A stretch of 64,000 nt of DNA from Pseudonocardia sp. HH130629-09 (GTDB lineage: Bacteria; Actinomycetota; Actinomycetes; Mycobacteriales; Pseudonocardiaceae): assembly GCF_001294645.1 (NCBI RefSeq), contig NZ_CP011868.1, positions 5,766,001 to 5,830,000 on the forward strand, given 5' to 3'. The notes below the pieces were generated by a model. That model searched no databases and was not told the DNA's origin. It saw only the letters and a program-made list of their open reading frames with translations. Made by a program: the position numbers and the translations under genes. Numbering within the stretch: position 1 is the first letter of the stretch; every line of letters begins with the position of its first letter. Shown piece by piece: positions 7,632 to 16,257 of the stretch.

Positions 7632-7937
7632 ATGGACGGCCGTCACCACATCGCCACCGAGTTCCACTCCGCCCTCACCACCGGGGACAAGAACCGGCTG
7701 CGAGCGGTTCTCGACCGTGCGGCGCTGATCGCCTCCTACGGGGTGGACTTCGCGCTCGAGCACGTCCTGGTGAGCGCCGACAACGTCGCGCTCGGTCTGC
7801 ACAACACGGCCCGCCGCGGGCACCGGGTGCTCGACGAGCACCTCGCCACCGTCTGCCGGATCGGGGACGGCCGGATCGTCGAGATCGAGATCTTCCTGTC
7901 CGACGAGCCGGGCATGAACGCGTTCTTCGGCGCTTGA
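7632..7937 (+). CDS. SnoaL/NTF2-like (ketosteroid isomerase-related) protein
   Basis: The 101-residue protein has the cone-shaped NTF2-like pattern: an N-terminal helix (HHIATEFHSALTTGDKNRLRAVLD) and strands ending in FLSDEPGMNAFF. Such proteins bind or isomerise small hydrophobic ligands; the substrate here is unknown. ATG 7632 follows gaggag. It is divergent from the ArsR gene, suggesting induction by a compound the ArsR protein senses. Confidence 0.75.
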   Translation: MDGRHHIATEFHSALTTGDKNRLRAVLDRAALIASYGVDFALEHVLVSADNVALGLHNTARRGHRVLDEHLATVCRIGDGRIVEIEIFLSDEPGMNAFFGA

Positions 7938-7968
7938 GCGGGCTCCCGCCTCGCTACGCTGGGAGGTG

Positions 7969-9138
7969 ATGGACGCCGACCGCAGCTCCCCGGACCCGTG
8001 GGCCACCGGCCGTCGCCGCAGCGGACGACCCGACCGCGGCGTCCGCCCCGCCGCCCGCCGGCCGGACGCTCCCGATCCGCCCGCCCGCGCCGCCGCGGAC
8101 CGACCCACCGGGCCGGGCGACGCTGCGGACCGCCCCACCGGACAGGGCGACGCTGCGGACCGCGGCACGGTGCACCCGCCGGTGCCCGGGACCGAGCTCG
8201 TCGTGCCGACCCCGGAGCAGCCCCGGACACCGCCGGAGGCCGACCCGCGTGCCCTCGTGCTCCCGGACGGGCCCGCGACGGGAGGCTCCGGACCCGGGCC
8301 GGGGGCTGCCGACCCACCCGGGTCGGGGCCCGACGACCCCTGGGCCCCGTGGCGGAAGCTGCGACCCCGCAGCCTCCGCGGTGCCACCGCGCTGGGCCTG
8401 GCCGGCGCAGCGCTGCTGCTCCTGCCCTTCCTCGACGACCCGGACCGCTGGTGGGTCCCGGTCGGACTCGGCTTCGGCACCCTGCTCCTGCTCGCCCTGC
8501 TGCGGCTGGACCGGCTGCTGCAGGGCTGGGCACCGCACGTCGCCGGGGTCGTGCTCGTCGCGGCCCTGGTCAACGGGACACGCGAGAACCCGTGGGCGTG
8601 GGCGCTGGCCCTGTCGGTCGGGGTGATCGTCGCCGGGGCGCTGCTGCTGCCCCGCTGGAAGGTGCTCGCCCTGGGCGTGGTCCTGCTGGTCGTGTCCGGG
8701 GTCGGCTACTCGTTCCGCTCCGCGGAGATCCGCCAGGACCAGGCCCGGATCGACGCCCAGGCCGGTACCCAGTTCCGCACCGATCTCGGCGTCGCCCGCC
8801 CACAGCTCGCGCTCGTCTCGCTGGACACCGGGGTCGCCTCACCGAACCCGGCCCGGGTCTGCCGGCTCGTGCAGCCCGCGGCGCTGGACCAGGTGCGGGC
8901 CGCCACCGGGGCGCCCACCTGCGAGGACGCCGTCGCCGTGCTGCACGGCCGGGTGCCGGCGGGAGCCGGGGTCACCGAGCCGGACCGCCGCCCCGACCCG
9001 GTGGTGGCGGTCGGCGCCACCACCACCGTCGACGCCTGCCGCTCGGCCTGGGGCGCCGCCGCACCCCAGCTGGGCCGGGTCGTGCTCACCCGGACCACGC
9101 CGTCGACGTTCCAGGTCAGCTCCTTCGCACCCTGCTGA
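7969..9138 (+). CDS. Hypothetical multi-span membrane protein
   Basis: The protein has about 389 residues. A long proline/aspartate-rich cytoplasmic N-terminus (about 1-130) contains the short tandem repeat DRPTGPGDAADRPTGQGDAA, encoded by near-identical DNA around 8100-8165. Four hydrophobic segments follow (LGLAGAALLLLPF; GFGTLLLLALL; AGVVLVAALV; VLALGVVLLVVSGVGY). The C-terminal 130 residues look extracellular and have several cysteines. No family is recognised. TACGCT at 7955-7960 suggests a leaderless ATG at 7969; GTG 7966 after ggagg is the alternative. Confidence 0.7.
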   Translation: MDADRSSPDPWATGRRRSGRPDRGVRPAARRPDAPDPPARAAADRPTGPGDAADRPTGQGDAADRGTVHPPVPGTELVVPTPEQPRTPPEADPRALVLPDGPATGGSGPGPGAADPPGSGPDDPWAPWRKLRPRSLRGATALGLAGAALLLLPFLDDPDRWWVPVGLGFGTLLLLALLRLDRLLQGWAPHVAGVVLVAALVNGTRENPWAWALALSVGVIVAGALLLPRWKVLALGVVLLVVSGVGYSFRSAEIRQDQARIDAQAGTQFRTDLGVARPQLALVSLDTGVASPNPARVCRLVQPAALDQVRAATGAPTCEDAVAVLHGRVPAGAGVTEPDRRPDPVVAVGATTTVDACRSAWGAAAPQLGRVVLTRTTPSTFQVSSFAPC

Positions 9139-9150
9139 CCCCCGCACACA

Positions 9151-9193
9151 CGACGACGGCCGGGTCCCCGTGCGGGGTTCCCGGCCGTCGTCG
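9151..9193. terminator. Bidirectional terminator between converging genes
   Basis: A perfect 14-bp stem (9151-9164 with 9180-9193, cgacgacggccggg) with a 15-base loop separates the membrane protein gene from the Fe-S oxidoreductase gene on the other strand. Confidence 0.8.
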
Positions 9194-9201
9194 GTGGTGG
9201 G

Positions 9202-11685
9202 TCAGTTCTCGTTCGAGCGTTGCTGCTCGGCCTGCTCCGGCGACGAGCCGTTGGTCGAGCCGTTGCCGTTCCCGTTGCCCGACGACGCCGGGGTGCCGGT
9301 GCTCGACGCCCCGTCCGAGCCGGCCGGGGTGGCCGGGTCCTGCGTCGCGGCCTCCTCGGCGACCTCCGCGTCCGGGGTGGCGACGGCGGGGGTCTCCGTC
9401 GTCGGCGCGTCCTCGGCGGTGATCTCGGGGGTGGTCTCGGTGATGGTCCCGGCCGCGACGGGCTCCGGCTCCGGAGCCGGGTCGCCTCGCTTGACCGCGG
9501 CGAGCAGCATCTGCGAGACGTCCTGGACCTGCACGGCCTCACCGGCGGTCTGGTTCACCCCGTCGGTCATCATCGTGCGGCAGAACGGGCAGCCGACCGC
9601 CAGCGTCCCGGACGGCTCCGAGCCGCCACCGGCCTTCGTGAGGGTCTCGGCGGCCTCCTCGGCGCGGGTGAAGTTGATGCGCTTGCCGATGCGCTCCTCC
9701 ATCCACATCCGGGCGCCACCGGCACCGCAGCACATCGACCGGTCACCGTGCCGCGGCATCTCCGACAGGGTCGCTCCGGCCGCGCTGACCAGGGCGCGCG
9801 GGTCCTCGTAGACCTCGTTGTGCCGGCCCAGGTAGCAGGGGTCGTGGTAGGTCACCGGGGCGGCGTCGGCGGCGGGGGCCGAGACGGGGACGAGCTTCTT
9901 CTCCCGCACCAGCTTGTTGAGCAGCTGCGTGTGGTGCACGACCTCGTAGTGCCCGTCGAGCTGGGGGTACTCCCGGCCCAGGGTGTTGAGGCAGTGCGGG
10001 CAGGTCGTCACGATCTTGCGGGTCCCGGTCTCACGGCCCTCGAAGACCGTGTTGAGGACCTCGACGTTCTGCTGCGCGAGCATCTGGAACACGAACTCGT
10101 TGCCCGAGCGGCGCGCCGGGTCACCGGTGCAGGTCTCACCCGATCCGAGGACGGCGAAGTTCACCCCGGCCCGGTGCAGCAGCTCCGCGGTGGCGCGGAC
10201 GGTCTTCTTCTGGCCGTCGTCGAACGCGCCGGCGCAGCCGACCCAGAACAGGTACTCGGTGTCGGCGTCGAGCTCGCCCTCCACGACGGGGACCTCGAAG
10301 TCCAGGCCCTTCGTCCACTCCAGGCGGTCCTTGGCGTTCTGGCCCCAGGGGTTGCCCTTGTTCTCCAGGTTCTTGAACAGCGAGTTGAGCTCGGTGGGGA
10401 ACTCGGTCTCGATCAGGACCTGGTAGCGGCGCATGTCGATGATGTGGTCGACGTGCTCGATGTCGACCGGGCACTGCTCGACGCAGGCGCCGCAGGTGGT
10501 GCAGGACCACAGGATGTCGGGGTCGATGACGCCGTTCACGTCCTCGCCGCCGATCAGCGGGCGGCCCGCGGCCTCCAGCGCGTCGACCGGGATGGCCTTG
10601 AGCCGCTCCTCGGCGCCCTCGCCGGTGATGCCGACCTCGTCGCCGGCCATGTCACGGCTGCCGCCGGCGAGCAGATAGGGGGCCTTCTCGTAGGCGTGGT
10701 CGCGCAGGGCGTTGACCAGGAGCTTCGGCGACAGCGGCTTCTCGGTGTTCCAGGCCGGGCACTGGGACTGGCAGCGGCCGCACTCGGTGCAGGTGGTGAA
10801 GTCGAGCAGGCCCTTCCAGGTGAAGTCCTCGACCTTGCCGACGCCGAACGTGTCGGTGTCGGGATCGGCCTCCTCCAGGTCCAGCGCCTTGCCCTGGCTC
10901 ATCATCGGCCGGGTCGCGCCGAGGGCCTTGTAGCCGTCGTCGTTGCGCTTGAAGTAGATGTTCGGGAACGCGGTGAACCGGTGCCAGGCCACACCCATGG
11001 TGGGCTTTGCCGCGATCACGATCAGCCAGATCATCGCCGACAGGACCTTCACCGCGGCGAACACGCTGACCAGCGCGGTGGAGGCGGGGAGGATCGTCGA
11101 CAGGGCGTAGGACACCGGAGCCGACCACACCGGCACGTCGAAGGCGTTCAGCGAGATCTTCGCGGCCCGCACCACCAGGATGCCCAGGCCCTCGAGGAAC
11201 ACGACGCCCTCGACGAAGTACGCCCGGCCCATGTTCGACCCGTAGAACCGCGACATCCGGCCCTGCGAGCGCGGGTTGTTCAGCTGCCGGATGACGATCA
11301 GCGCGGCGATGCCCACGACGGTGGCGACGCCGAGGAACTCGACGTAGATCGAGTACACCGACCACACGCCGATCACCGGCAGGTGGAAGGTCGGGTTCCA
11401 GACCTCCACGAACGCCTCGACCAGCGCCAGGATCAGGCCCAGGAAGCCGACCATGACCAGCCAGTGCAGGATGCCGATCTTGGTCCACTTGAGCATCCTG
11501 GTGTGGCCCAGGGTCTCCTTGAGCATGGTCACGAGCCGCGGCCCGAACGGGCCGTTGCGCGTCGGGTCGGACTGACCGAGCCGGATGATCCGGACCATCC
11601 GGGTCACGGTCATGGACACGAGCGCGACGGCGACCACTGCCGACACCACCGTGATGATGCCGAGCGTGTACTGCACCCAGGTCAT
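9202..11685 (-). CDS. Membrane-anchored (Fe-S)-binding heterodisulfide reductase-like oxidoreductase
   Basis: The 827-residue protein probably passes electrons between a membrane pool and a soluble partner; the partner is unknown. Residues 1-235 hold about five membrane helices resembling a nitrate reductase gamma-type domain. Two 4Fe-4S motifs follow (CTECGRCQSQCP from residue 299; CTTCGACVEQCP from 395). Then come two Cys-rich CCG domains (VGCAG...CPHCLNTLG; YHDPCYLGRHN...CCGAGG...CPFCRT). This layout is common to large actinobacterial HdrD-like proteins. The last 95 residues are an acidic, then Ser/Asn/Gly-rich tail without known function. ATG 11685 has a good site (GGGAGG); the longer open frame is non-coding in style. 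Confidence 0.88.
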   Translation of the reverse strand: MTWVQYTLGIITVVSAVVAVALVSMTVTRMVRIIRLGQSDPTRNGPFGPRLVTMLKETLGHTRMLKWTKIGILHWLVMVGFLGLILALVEAFVEVWNPTFHLPVIGVWSVYSIYVEFLGVATVVGIAALIVIRQLNNPRSQGRMSRFYGSNMGRAYFVEGVVFLEGLGILVVRAAKISLNAFDVPVWSAPVSYALSTILPASTALVSVFAAVKVLSAMIWLIVIAAKPTMGVAWHRFTAFPNIYFKRNDDGYKALGATRPMMSQGKALDLEEADPDTDTFGVGKVEDFTWKGLLDFTTCTECGRCQSQCPAWNTEKPLSPKLLVNALRDHAYEKAPYLLAGGSRDMAGDEVGITGEGAEERLKAIPVDALEAAGRPLIGGEDVNGVIDPDILWSCTTCGACVEQCPVDIEHVDHIIDMRRYQVLIETEFPTELNSLFKNLENKGNPWGQNAKDRLEWTKGLDFEVPVVEGELDADTEYLFWVGCAGAFDDGQKKTVRATAELLHRAGVNFAVLGSGETCTGDPARRSGNEFVFQMLAQQNVEVLNTVFEGRETGTRKIVTTCPHCLNTLGREYPQLDGHYEVVHHTQLLNKLVREKKLVPVSAPAADAAPVTYHDPCYLGRHNEVYEDPRALVSAAGATLSEMPRHGDRSMCCGAGGARMWMEERIGKRINFTRAEEAAETLTKAGGGSEPSGTLAVGCPFCRTMMTDGVNQTAGEAVQVQDVSQMLLAAVKRGDPAPEPEPVAAGTITETTPEITAEDAPTTETPAVATPDAEVAEEAATQDPATPAGSDGASSTGTPASSGNGNGNGSTNGSSPEQAEQQRSNEN

Positions 11686-12197
11686 CTGGAGGAACCTCCC
11701 TGTAGAACACCCAGCGGTCCCTGCCGGAGCGTGGTGCTGCCGTGACGGATCGGGACGGGAAACGGTGAACCGGTCCTGGGACGTGCGGAGGCGGGGGTGC
11801 GGTCGTGCGCGCACGGCGTACCGTCCCGCCGGGACCGGACGGGCCTCGTCATCGCAGTGCCTCCTCGGACCTCGTCGTCGCACTGGTGTGGTGGGGTGCG
11901 ACGACGGTCGGGCGAAGGGTAGTGCGCCCGGCCGTGGGTCGCCCGACCCCGTCACGGTCGGGCCATACTTGTTACCGAACAGTAGACAAAGCCGACCATG
12001 ACATCTCGGGCCGGGGGCGGGTCGCCGGGGAGACGCGAGTCACGCCCGATCGACACTGCTCCGACCGTGTCGACCCGATCGCGCAGCGTGGCGCAGGCGT
12101 GGGCCGGGTGGCTCAGCCCCTAGGATCACGTACGGGTCTCGTGGTCTACTCGCCTGCGGGAGCGACCGGGACAAACGGACTGCCGCAAGGAGGAGCT
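11686..12197. other. 512-base divergent intergenic region
   Basis: This gap separates the Fe-S oxidoreductase start (minus) from the T4SS-like operon (plus) and must hold both promoters. TAGGAT at 12121-12126 is a plausible -10 for the plus-strand operon, giving a leader of about 65 bases. The inverted repeat tgttaccgaaca at 11971-11982 could be an operator. The frame upstream of 12198 is open but has non-coding composition, and I see no gene in it. Confidence 0.5.
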
Positions 12198-12476
12198 GTG
12201 AAGACCTCGTACGAGGCGATCCAGCTGGTACTCGCCCAGGGCGGACAGCTGACCACGGTCAACCTCCGCGACTGGATCACGAACAACATCGTGCCGCTGA
12301 TCCTGCTCGCGATCGCCGTCATCCTGCTGTGGATCGGTGGTCGTGGTGACAACGCCGGCGTGGCCCGGCGGAGCATCGGACTACTGGTGGGTCTGATCGC
12401 ACTGGGCATCGCCGTGACCGGCAGCGGTCCGGCCATCGGACAGGCGCTGGCCAACCTGCTCGTGACCCCGGGCTGA
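12198..12476 (+). CDS. Small two-helix membrane protein, first gene of the T4SS-like operon
   Basis: This 92-residue protein has two membrane segments (about 31-47 and 62-85) separated by a short Gly/Arg-rich loop. GTG 12198 is preceded by the strong site aggagg. Size, topology and place before a PrgI/VirB3-like gene and a VirB4-like ATPase resemble the VirB2/TrbC or TcpE-like subunits that open Gram-positive T4SS operons. It lacks a clear cleavable signal, so a pilin role is uncertain. Confidence 0.75.
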   Translation: MKTSYEAIQLVLAQGGQLTTVNLRDWITNNIVPLILLAIAVILLWIGGRGDNAGVARRSIGLLVGLIALGIAVTGSGPAIGQALANLLVTPG

Positions 12477-12479
12477 CCC

Positions 12480-13172
12480 GTGCTCGTTCGCACGGACGAC
12501 GAGGTCTACCGCGTCGACGCCGTCTGGCTCGGGCCGCCGCGTGCCACGTTCCCCTGGCGCGCCCGCTACGTCAGCTACGGCGTGGGTCTCCTCGTCATGA
12601 TGCTGATCATGTTCGTCCAGCGCCGGCTCGGCATCGGGCTGGACTTCTTCTCCGTGGCCTGGGCGCTCGTCGGCACGATCGCGATCACCCGCCTGCTCGG
12701 CAAGAAGATCGACTACGAGCGGCCGCTCGGCCAGGTGCTCGCCCAGTTCTGGGCCGAGGTGACCGGTCCGCGGGCCGGGCGCAAGGCCGCGGGTGGTTCG
12801 GTGCGTGCGTCCCACGTGCGTGTCCACACCACCCGTGCCCACCCGGGCGCCTCCTCCTCGGGCGGCCGGGCCCGCGCACTCGGTGCGCCCCGCCGGTCCT
12901 CGTTGACCGCGGCGGACGCCACGCCGCGCCCCGCGTCCGGCACCCTCGTGGAGTCGGTCCCCGACACCGCCGGCCCGGTGGTCCCGGGGTTCGAGGCCCC
13001 GGTCGCGGCACCCACGCGCGTGGTCCCGCCGTTGCCGGAGCCGGGGAGCGCGCCGCGGCGCAGCCGTTTCCGCCGGGCCCGCGGCAGCAGCAGCGGTCGT
13101 GGGGCGAGCCTCCCCGCGCGCACCGGCCGTCCCGACCCGTGGCGCCGGAGTGGCCACCGTGGCCGCACCTGA
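12480..13172 (+). CDS. PrgI/VirB3-like membrane component of a T4SS-like system
   Basis: The first 100 or so residues fit the PrgI pattern: a short strand region (VWLGPPRATFPW) followed by two adjacent membrane helices (YGVGLLVMMLIMFV and FSVAWALVGTIAITRLL). PrgI/VirB3 proteins sit in the membrane beside the VirB4 ATPase. Residues 105-230 are basic, Pro/Arg/Ser-rich and low-complexity. The 3' end overlaps the ATPase gene start, so part of the tail may reflect that overlap. GTG 12480 lies 3 bases after the previous stop. Confidence 0.75.
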   Translation: MLVRTDDEVYRVDAVWLGPPRATFPWRARYVSYGVGLLVMMLIMFVQRRLGIGLDFFSVAWALVGTIAITRLLGKKIDYERPLGQVLAQFWAEVTGPRAGRKAAGGSVRASHVRVHTTRAHPGASSSGGRARALGAPRRSSLTAADATPRPASGTLVESVPDTAGPVVPGFEAPVAAPTRVVPPLPEPGSAPRRSRFRRARGSSSGRGASLPARTGRPDPWRRSGHRGRT

Positions 13173-16100
13173 GCGAACCCCCCGCCGGAGGGCTCGGCGT
13201 GGCCGGGCCCGTGCCGGCGAGGGCGGTTCGGACTACACCCCGTCGATCGCGCTGCGCTCGATCGACGGCCACATCACGCGGACCAACGGCCAGGTCATGG
13301 CCTGGTACCGGCTCGCGGCGCAGGCGTGGAGCTTCCGCAGCGACAACCAGCGCGAGGTGCTGATCCGCCAGATCGCCGCGCAGCTCGGCGAGCTGCAGGG
13401 GCGCTGGCTGCACCTGCGCGTCACCACCCGGCCGTACCCGGTGCACATGTGGGCCGAGTCGTTCGACCAGAACGCGATCGGCCGGATGCCCGACGTGCCC
13501 GGCGCGCTCGGCTGGGACGGTTTCCTGGAGGGGGAGCAGCGCCACCTCATGGGGCTGTCGATGGCCGACAAGGAGGTCTTCCTCGGCATCGAGGTCTCCG
13601 GCCGCGGGCTGATCGACCGCTGGGTGGAGCGCGCCGCGCCCGTCCTCGACCGGCTCGTGCCGTCCGCGGTCCGGGCCGAGCTCGCCGCGCTGGAGTCCGA
13701 GGTGAACCACCTCGACGTGCTCGTCGCCGGATCCGGCCTCGACGCCGTCCCGGCCAGCGCCGAGGACATGGCCTGGCTGATGCACCGCTCCGTCGCGCTC
13801 GGTCTGCCCGCGCCGCGCGGGCTGTCCTCGGTGCCGCGTGGGGTGTCGACCTGGGAGCCGGAGGACCTGGCCGCGTTCACCGAGGGCGTCGACCTCCACC
13901 AGGAGCCGTACGCGCCGACCGTCCAGGTCGTCGGGCGGATGCGCAGCCAGACCGTCACCCGCAACGTCGCGGTGCTGAGCGTCGGGCTGATGGAGGGCCT
14001 GCGCATCCCCGAGATCGACGACCCGTGGATGCAGCACTCCGACCGGCTGCCGTTCCCGGTCGAGTGGTCGGCGCGGATCTACGTGCGCCGCCCGGAGGAC
14101 GTCACCGGTGAGCTGCAGCGCCAGATGGGCAAGGTGCGCAGCCAGATCCGGCACTACACCCACGACCACGACCTCGACCCGCCGATGTCGCTGGCGCGCC
14201 AGGCCGACCGGGTCCTGGAGGTCGAGGACGAGCTCACCACCGGGCTGACCCAGCTCAACACCCGGCTCTACGGCTGGTGGCGGATCGCGGTCTCCGGCCG
14301 CGACGAGGCCGAGGCCACCACCCGCGCCCAGCAGGTCGTCGACCTGTACCGGCCCAAGGTGCAGATCGAGCACCCCGAGGCCCAGTACCGCTACGCCCGC
14401 GAGTTCATCCCCGGCGAGCCGCTGGCTGCGACGGCCTACCGCCGACGCGGCTCGGTCACCTGGGCGGCGGCAGCGGTCCCGGCCGCGACGGCCAGCGTCG
14501 GCGACCGGCGCGGGATCATGCTCGGCGAGACCTGCACCGCGACCCGGCGTCCGGTCGCCTGGGACCCGTGGCTTGCCCAGGAGGTCCGGCGCGCGTCCGG
14601 CCTGACCGCGATCGTCGGTGGCCTCGGCTCGGGCAAGTCGTTCCTCACCGGGCTGGTCGTCTACAAGACGCTGCGTGCCGGGGCCCGCTGGACGGTGCTC
14701 GACCCGTCCGGCCCGCTCGCGGAGCTGACCCGGCTGCCGGAGCTGGCGCCGTTCTCCCGGCACATCAACCTGCTCCGCGCCGACCCCGGCATCCTCAACC
14801 CGTACCGGGTGGTCGCCGAGCCGCGCCCGGACCACTTCCTCGACGACGAGGACCCCGAGCGCGCCTGGAAGCGGGAGCGCTCGCTCGCCGCGGCCACCCG
14901 TCGCCGCCTGGTGCTCGACGTGCTGTCGGGCCTGCTGCCCTACGAGATCGCCCGCCAGCCGCACACCCGGATCGTGCTGCTCCGGGCGGTGCGCGAGGTC
15001 GGCGGCTCGCCCGACCGGCACCCCGGCATGGTCATCGACGCGCTGCGCCGGCACGCCACCGAGGGTGAGGACCACGCCGGCGTCGTCGCGGACTTCCTCG
15101 ACGAGCGGCGCGAGCTGCCGCAGGCCGCGCTGCTGTTCCCCGACGAGACCCGGGCGGACCCCTGGCAGGCCGACCGCGACTACCGGCTCACCGTGCTGAC
15201 GATGCAGGGCCTGTCGCTGCCGCGTCCGGGCAGCCCGCGCGAGGAGTGGACCGACAACGAGTCGCTCGGCGTCGAGCTGCTGAACCTGGCGTCCTGGCTG
15301 ACCCAGCGCACGATCTACGATGCCGACCGCAACCTCCGCAAGGGCGTCGCGCTCGACGAGACGCACTTCCTGTCGCAGGTGCCGACCGGCAAGGTCCTCA
15401 TCGACCGGCTCGCCCGCGACTCCCGCAAGTTCAACGTCCGCGCGCTGTTCGCCTCCCAGCTGGCCGGCGACCTGCTGCGGGTGTCGGGCTTCGCGTCGCT
15501 GGTCAACGCGGTGTTCGTCGGCCGGACCGACGACGAGGAGGCCCAGTCCGAGGCGCTGCGGCTGCTGCGCGTGCCCACCGGTGTCGGCTACGAGGAGATG
15601 CTCGGGACGCTGTCCCCGCGCCCCCGCCACGACGACCGGCCCGACGACGCGCCCCGCCAGTTCGTGTTCGCCGACGGCCACGGCGGTGTGGAGAAGGTGC
15701 GCATCGACCTGGAGGCGCCGCACCTGGAGCACGTCCGCGAGGCGCTCGACACCAACCCCGACGCCGCCCGGGTCGTCGCCCCGCGCCCGCCCGGCGGGCC
15801 GGCGCTCACCGGGCCGGGGAGTCCCGAGATGACCGCACCCGACGAGCCGAGCCCGCTGCCCGCGCGCCGCGTCCCGGCCCCGGTGGCGGTGCCCGACCTC
15901 GACGGCGACGAGATCGACCTGACCACCGACACCCGGATCGGCCCCGGCGACGCCGACCCGGTCCTGGCCGGCGGGATCCGCGCCGGTGGGGTACAGGTCG
16001 TGTCGGTCGCCGCGACCGACGCCGCCGTCGGACGTGCGGAACTCTACGACGACGAGCAGCTCGACCTGCTCGACGAGCTCGACGACGACTGGATCGTCGA

Positions 16101-16257
16101 CGAGCCCGCCGCGGCGCCCCCGAACGCGGCGCCCTCGAACGGGACGCCCCCGAACGGTGGCCCGAACGGCACGGCCCCGCACGGCGCGCCCTCGGACGGG
16201 GCTGCTCCCACGAACGGCCACACCCCGCCCACGCCCCCCGACGGGGACGGACGGTGA
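13159..16257 (+). CDS. VirB4/TraC-like ATPase of a T4SS-like system
   Basis: This protein of about 1032 residues is the presumed motor that powers assembly or transport at the inner face of the membrane. An N-terminal VirB4-type domain (about 25-440) precedes the P-loop domain. Walker A GGLGSGKS is at about residues 487-494 and Walker B VALDETHFL near 733. FASQLAGDLLRVSGF resembles the sensor region after Walker B. The last 150 residues are acidic, then Asn/Pro/Gly-rich. GTG 13159 is chosen because a ggag site lies 8 bases upstream; GTG 13150 is possible. The stop overlaps the next start (GTGA). Confidence 0.88.
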   Translation: MAAPERTPRRRARRGRARAGEGGSDYTPSIALRSIDGHITRTNGQVMAWYRLAAQAWSFRSDNQREVLIRQIAAQLGELQGRWLHLRVTTRPYPVHMWAESFDQNAIGRMPDVPGALGWDGFLEGEQRHLMGLSMADKEVFLGIEVSGRGLIDRWVERAAPVLDRLVPSAVRAELAALESEVNHLDVLVAGSGLDAVPASAEDMAWLMHRSVALGLPAPRGLSSVPRGVSTWEPEDLAAFTEGVDLHQEPYAPTVQVVGRMRSQTVTRNVAVLSVGLMEGLRIPEIDDPWMQHSDRLPFPVEWSARIYVRRPEDVTGELQRQMGKVRSQIRHYTHDHDLDPPMSLARQADRVLEVEDELTTGLTQLNTRLYGWWRIAVSGRDEAEATTRAQQVVDLYRPKVQIEHPEAQYRYAREFIPGEPLAATAYRRRGSVTWAAAAVPAATASVGDRRGIMLGETCTATRRPVAWDPWLAQEVRRASGLTAIVGGLGSGKSFLTGLVVYKTLRAGARWTVLDPSGPLAELTRLPELAPFSRHINLLRADPGILNPYRVVAEPRPDHFLDDEDPERAWKRERSLAAATRRRLVLDVLSGLLPYEIARQPHTRIVLLRAVREVGGSPDRHPGMVIDALRRHATEGEDHAGVVADFLDERRELPQAALLFPDETRADPWQADRDYRLTVLTMQGLSLPRPGSPREEWTDNESLGVELLNLASWLTQRTIYDADRNLRKGVALDETHFLSQVPTGKVLIDRLARDSRKFNVRALFASQLAGDLLRVSGFASLVNAVFVGRTDDEEAQSEALRLLRVPTGVGYEEMLGTLSPRPRHDDRPDDAPRQFVFADGHGGVEKVRIDLEAPHLEHVREALDTNPDAARVVAPRPPGGPALTGPGSPEMTAPDEPSPLPARRVPAPVAVPDLDGDEIDLTTDTRIGPGDADPVLAGGIRAGGVQVVSVAATDAAVGRAELYDDEQLDLLDELDDDWIVDEPAAAPPNAAPSNGTPPNGGPNGTAPHGAPSDGAAPTNGHTPPTPPDGDGR

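Noticed and set aside
11805..12197. Upstream extension of the 92-residue T4SS gene
   Set aside because: The extension is basic and low-complexity and lies in the promoter region; the GTG at 12198 has a strong ribosome site.
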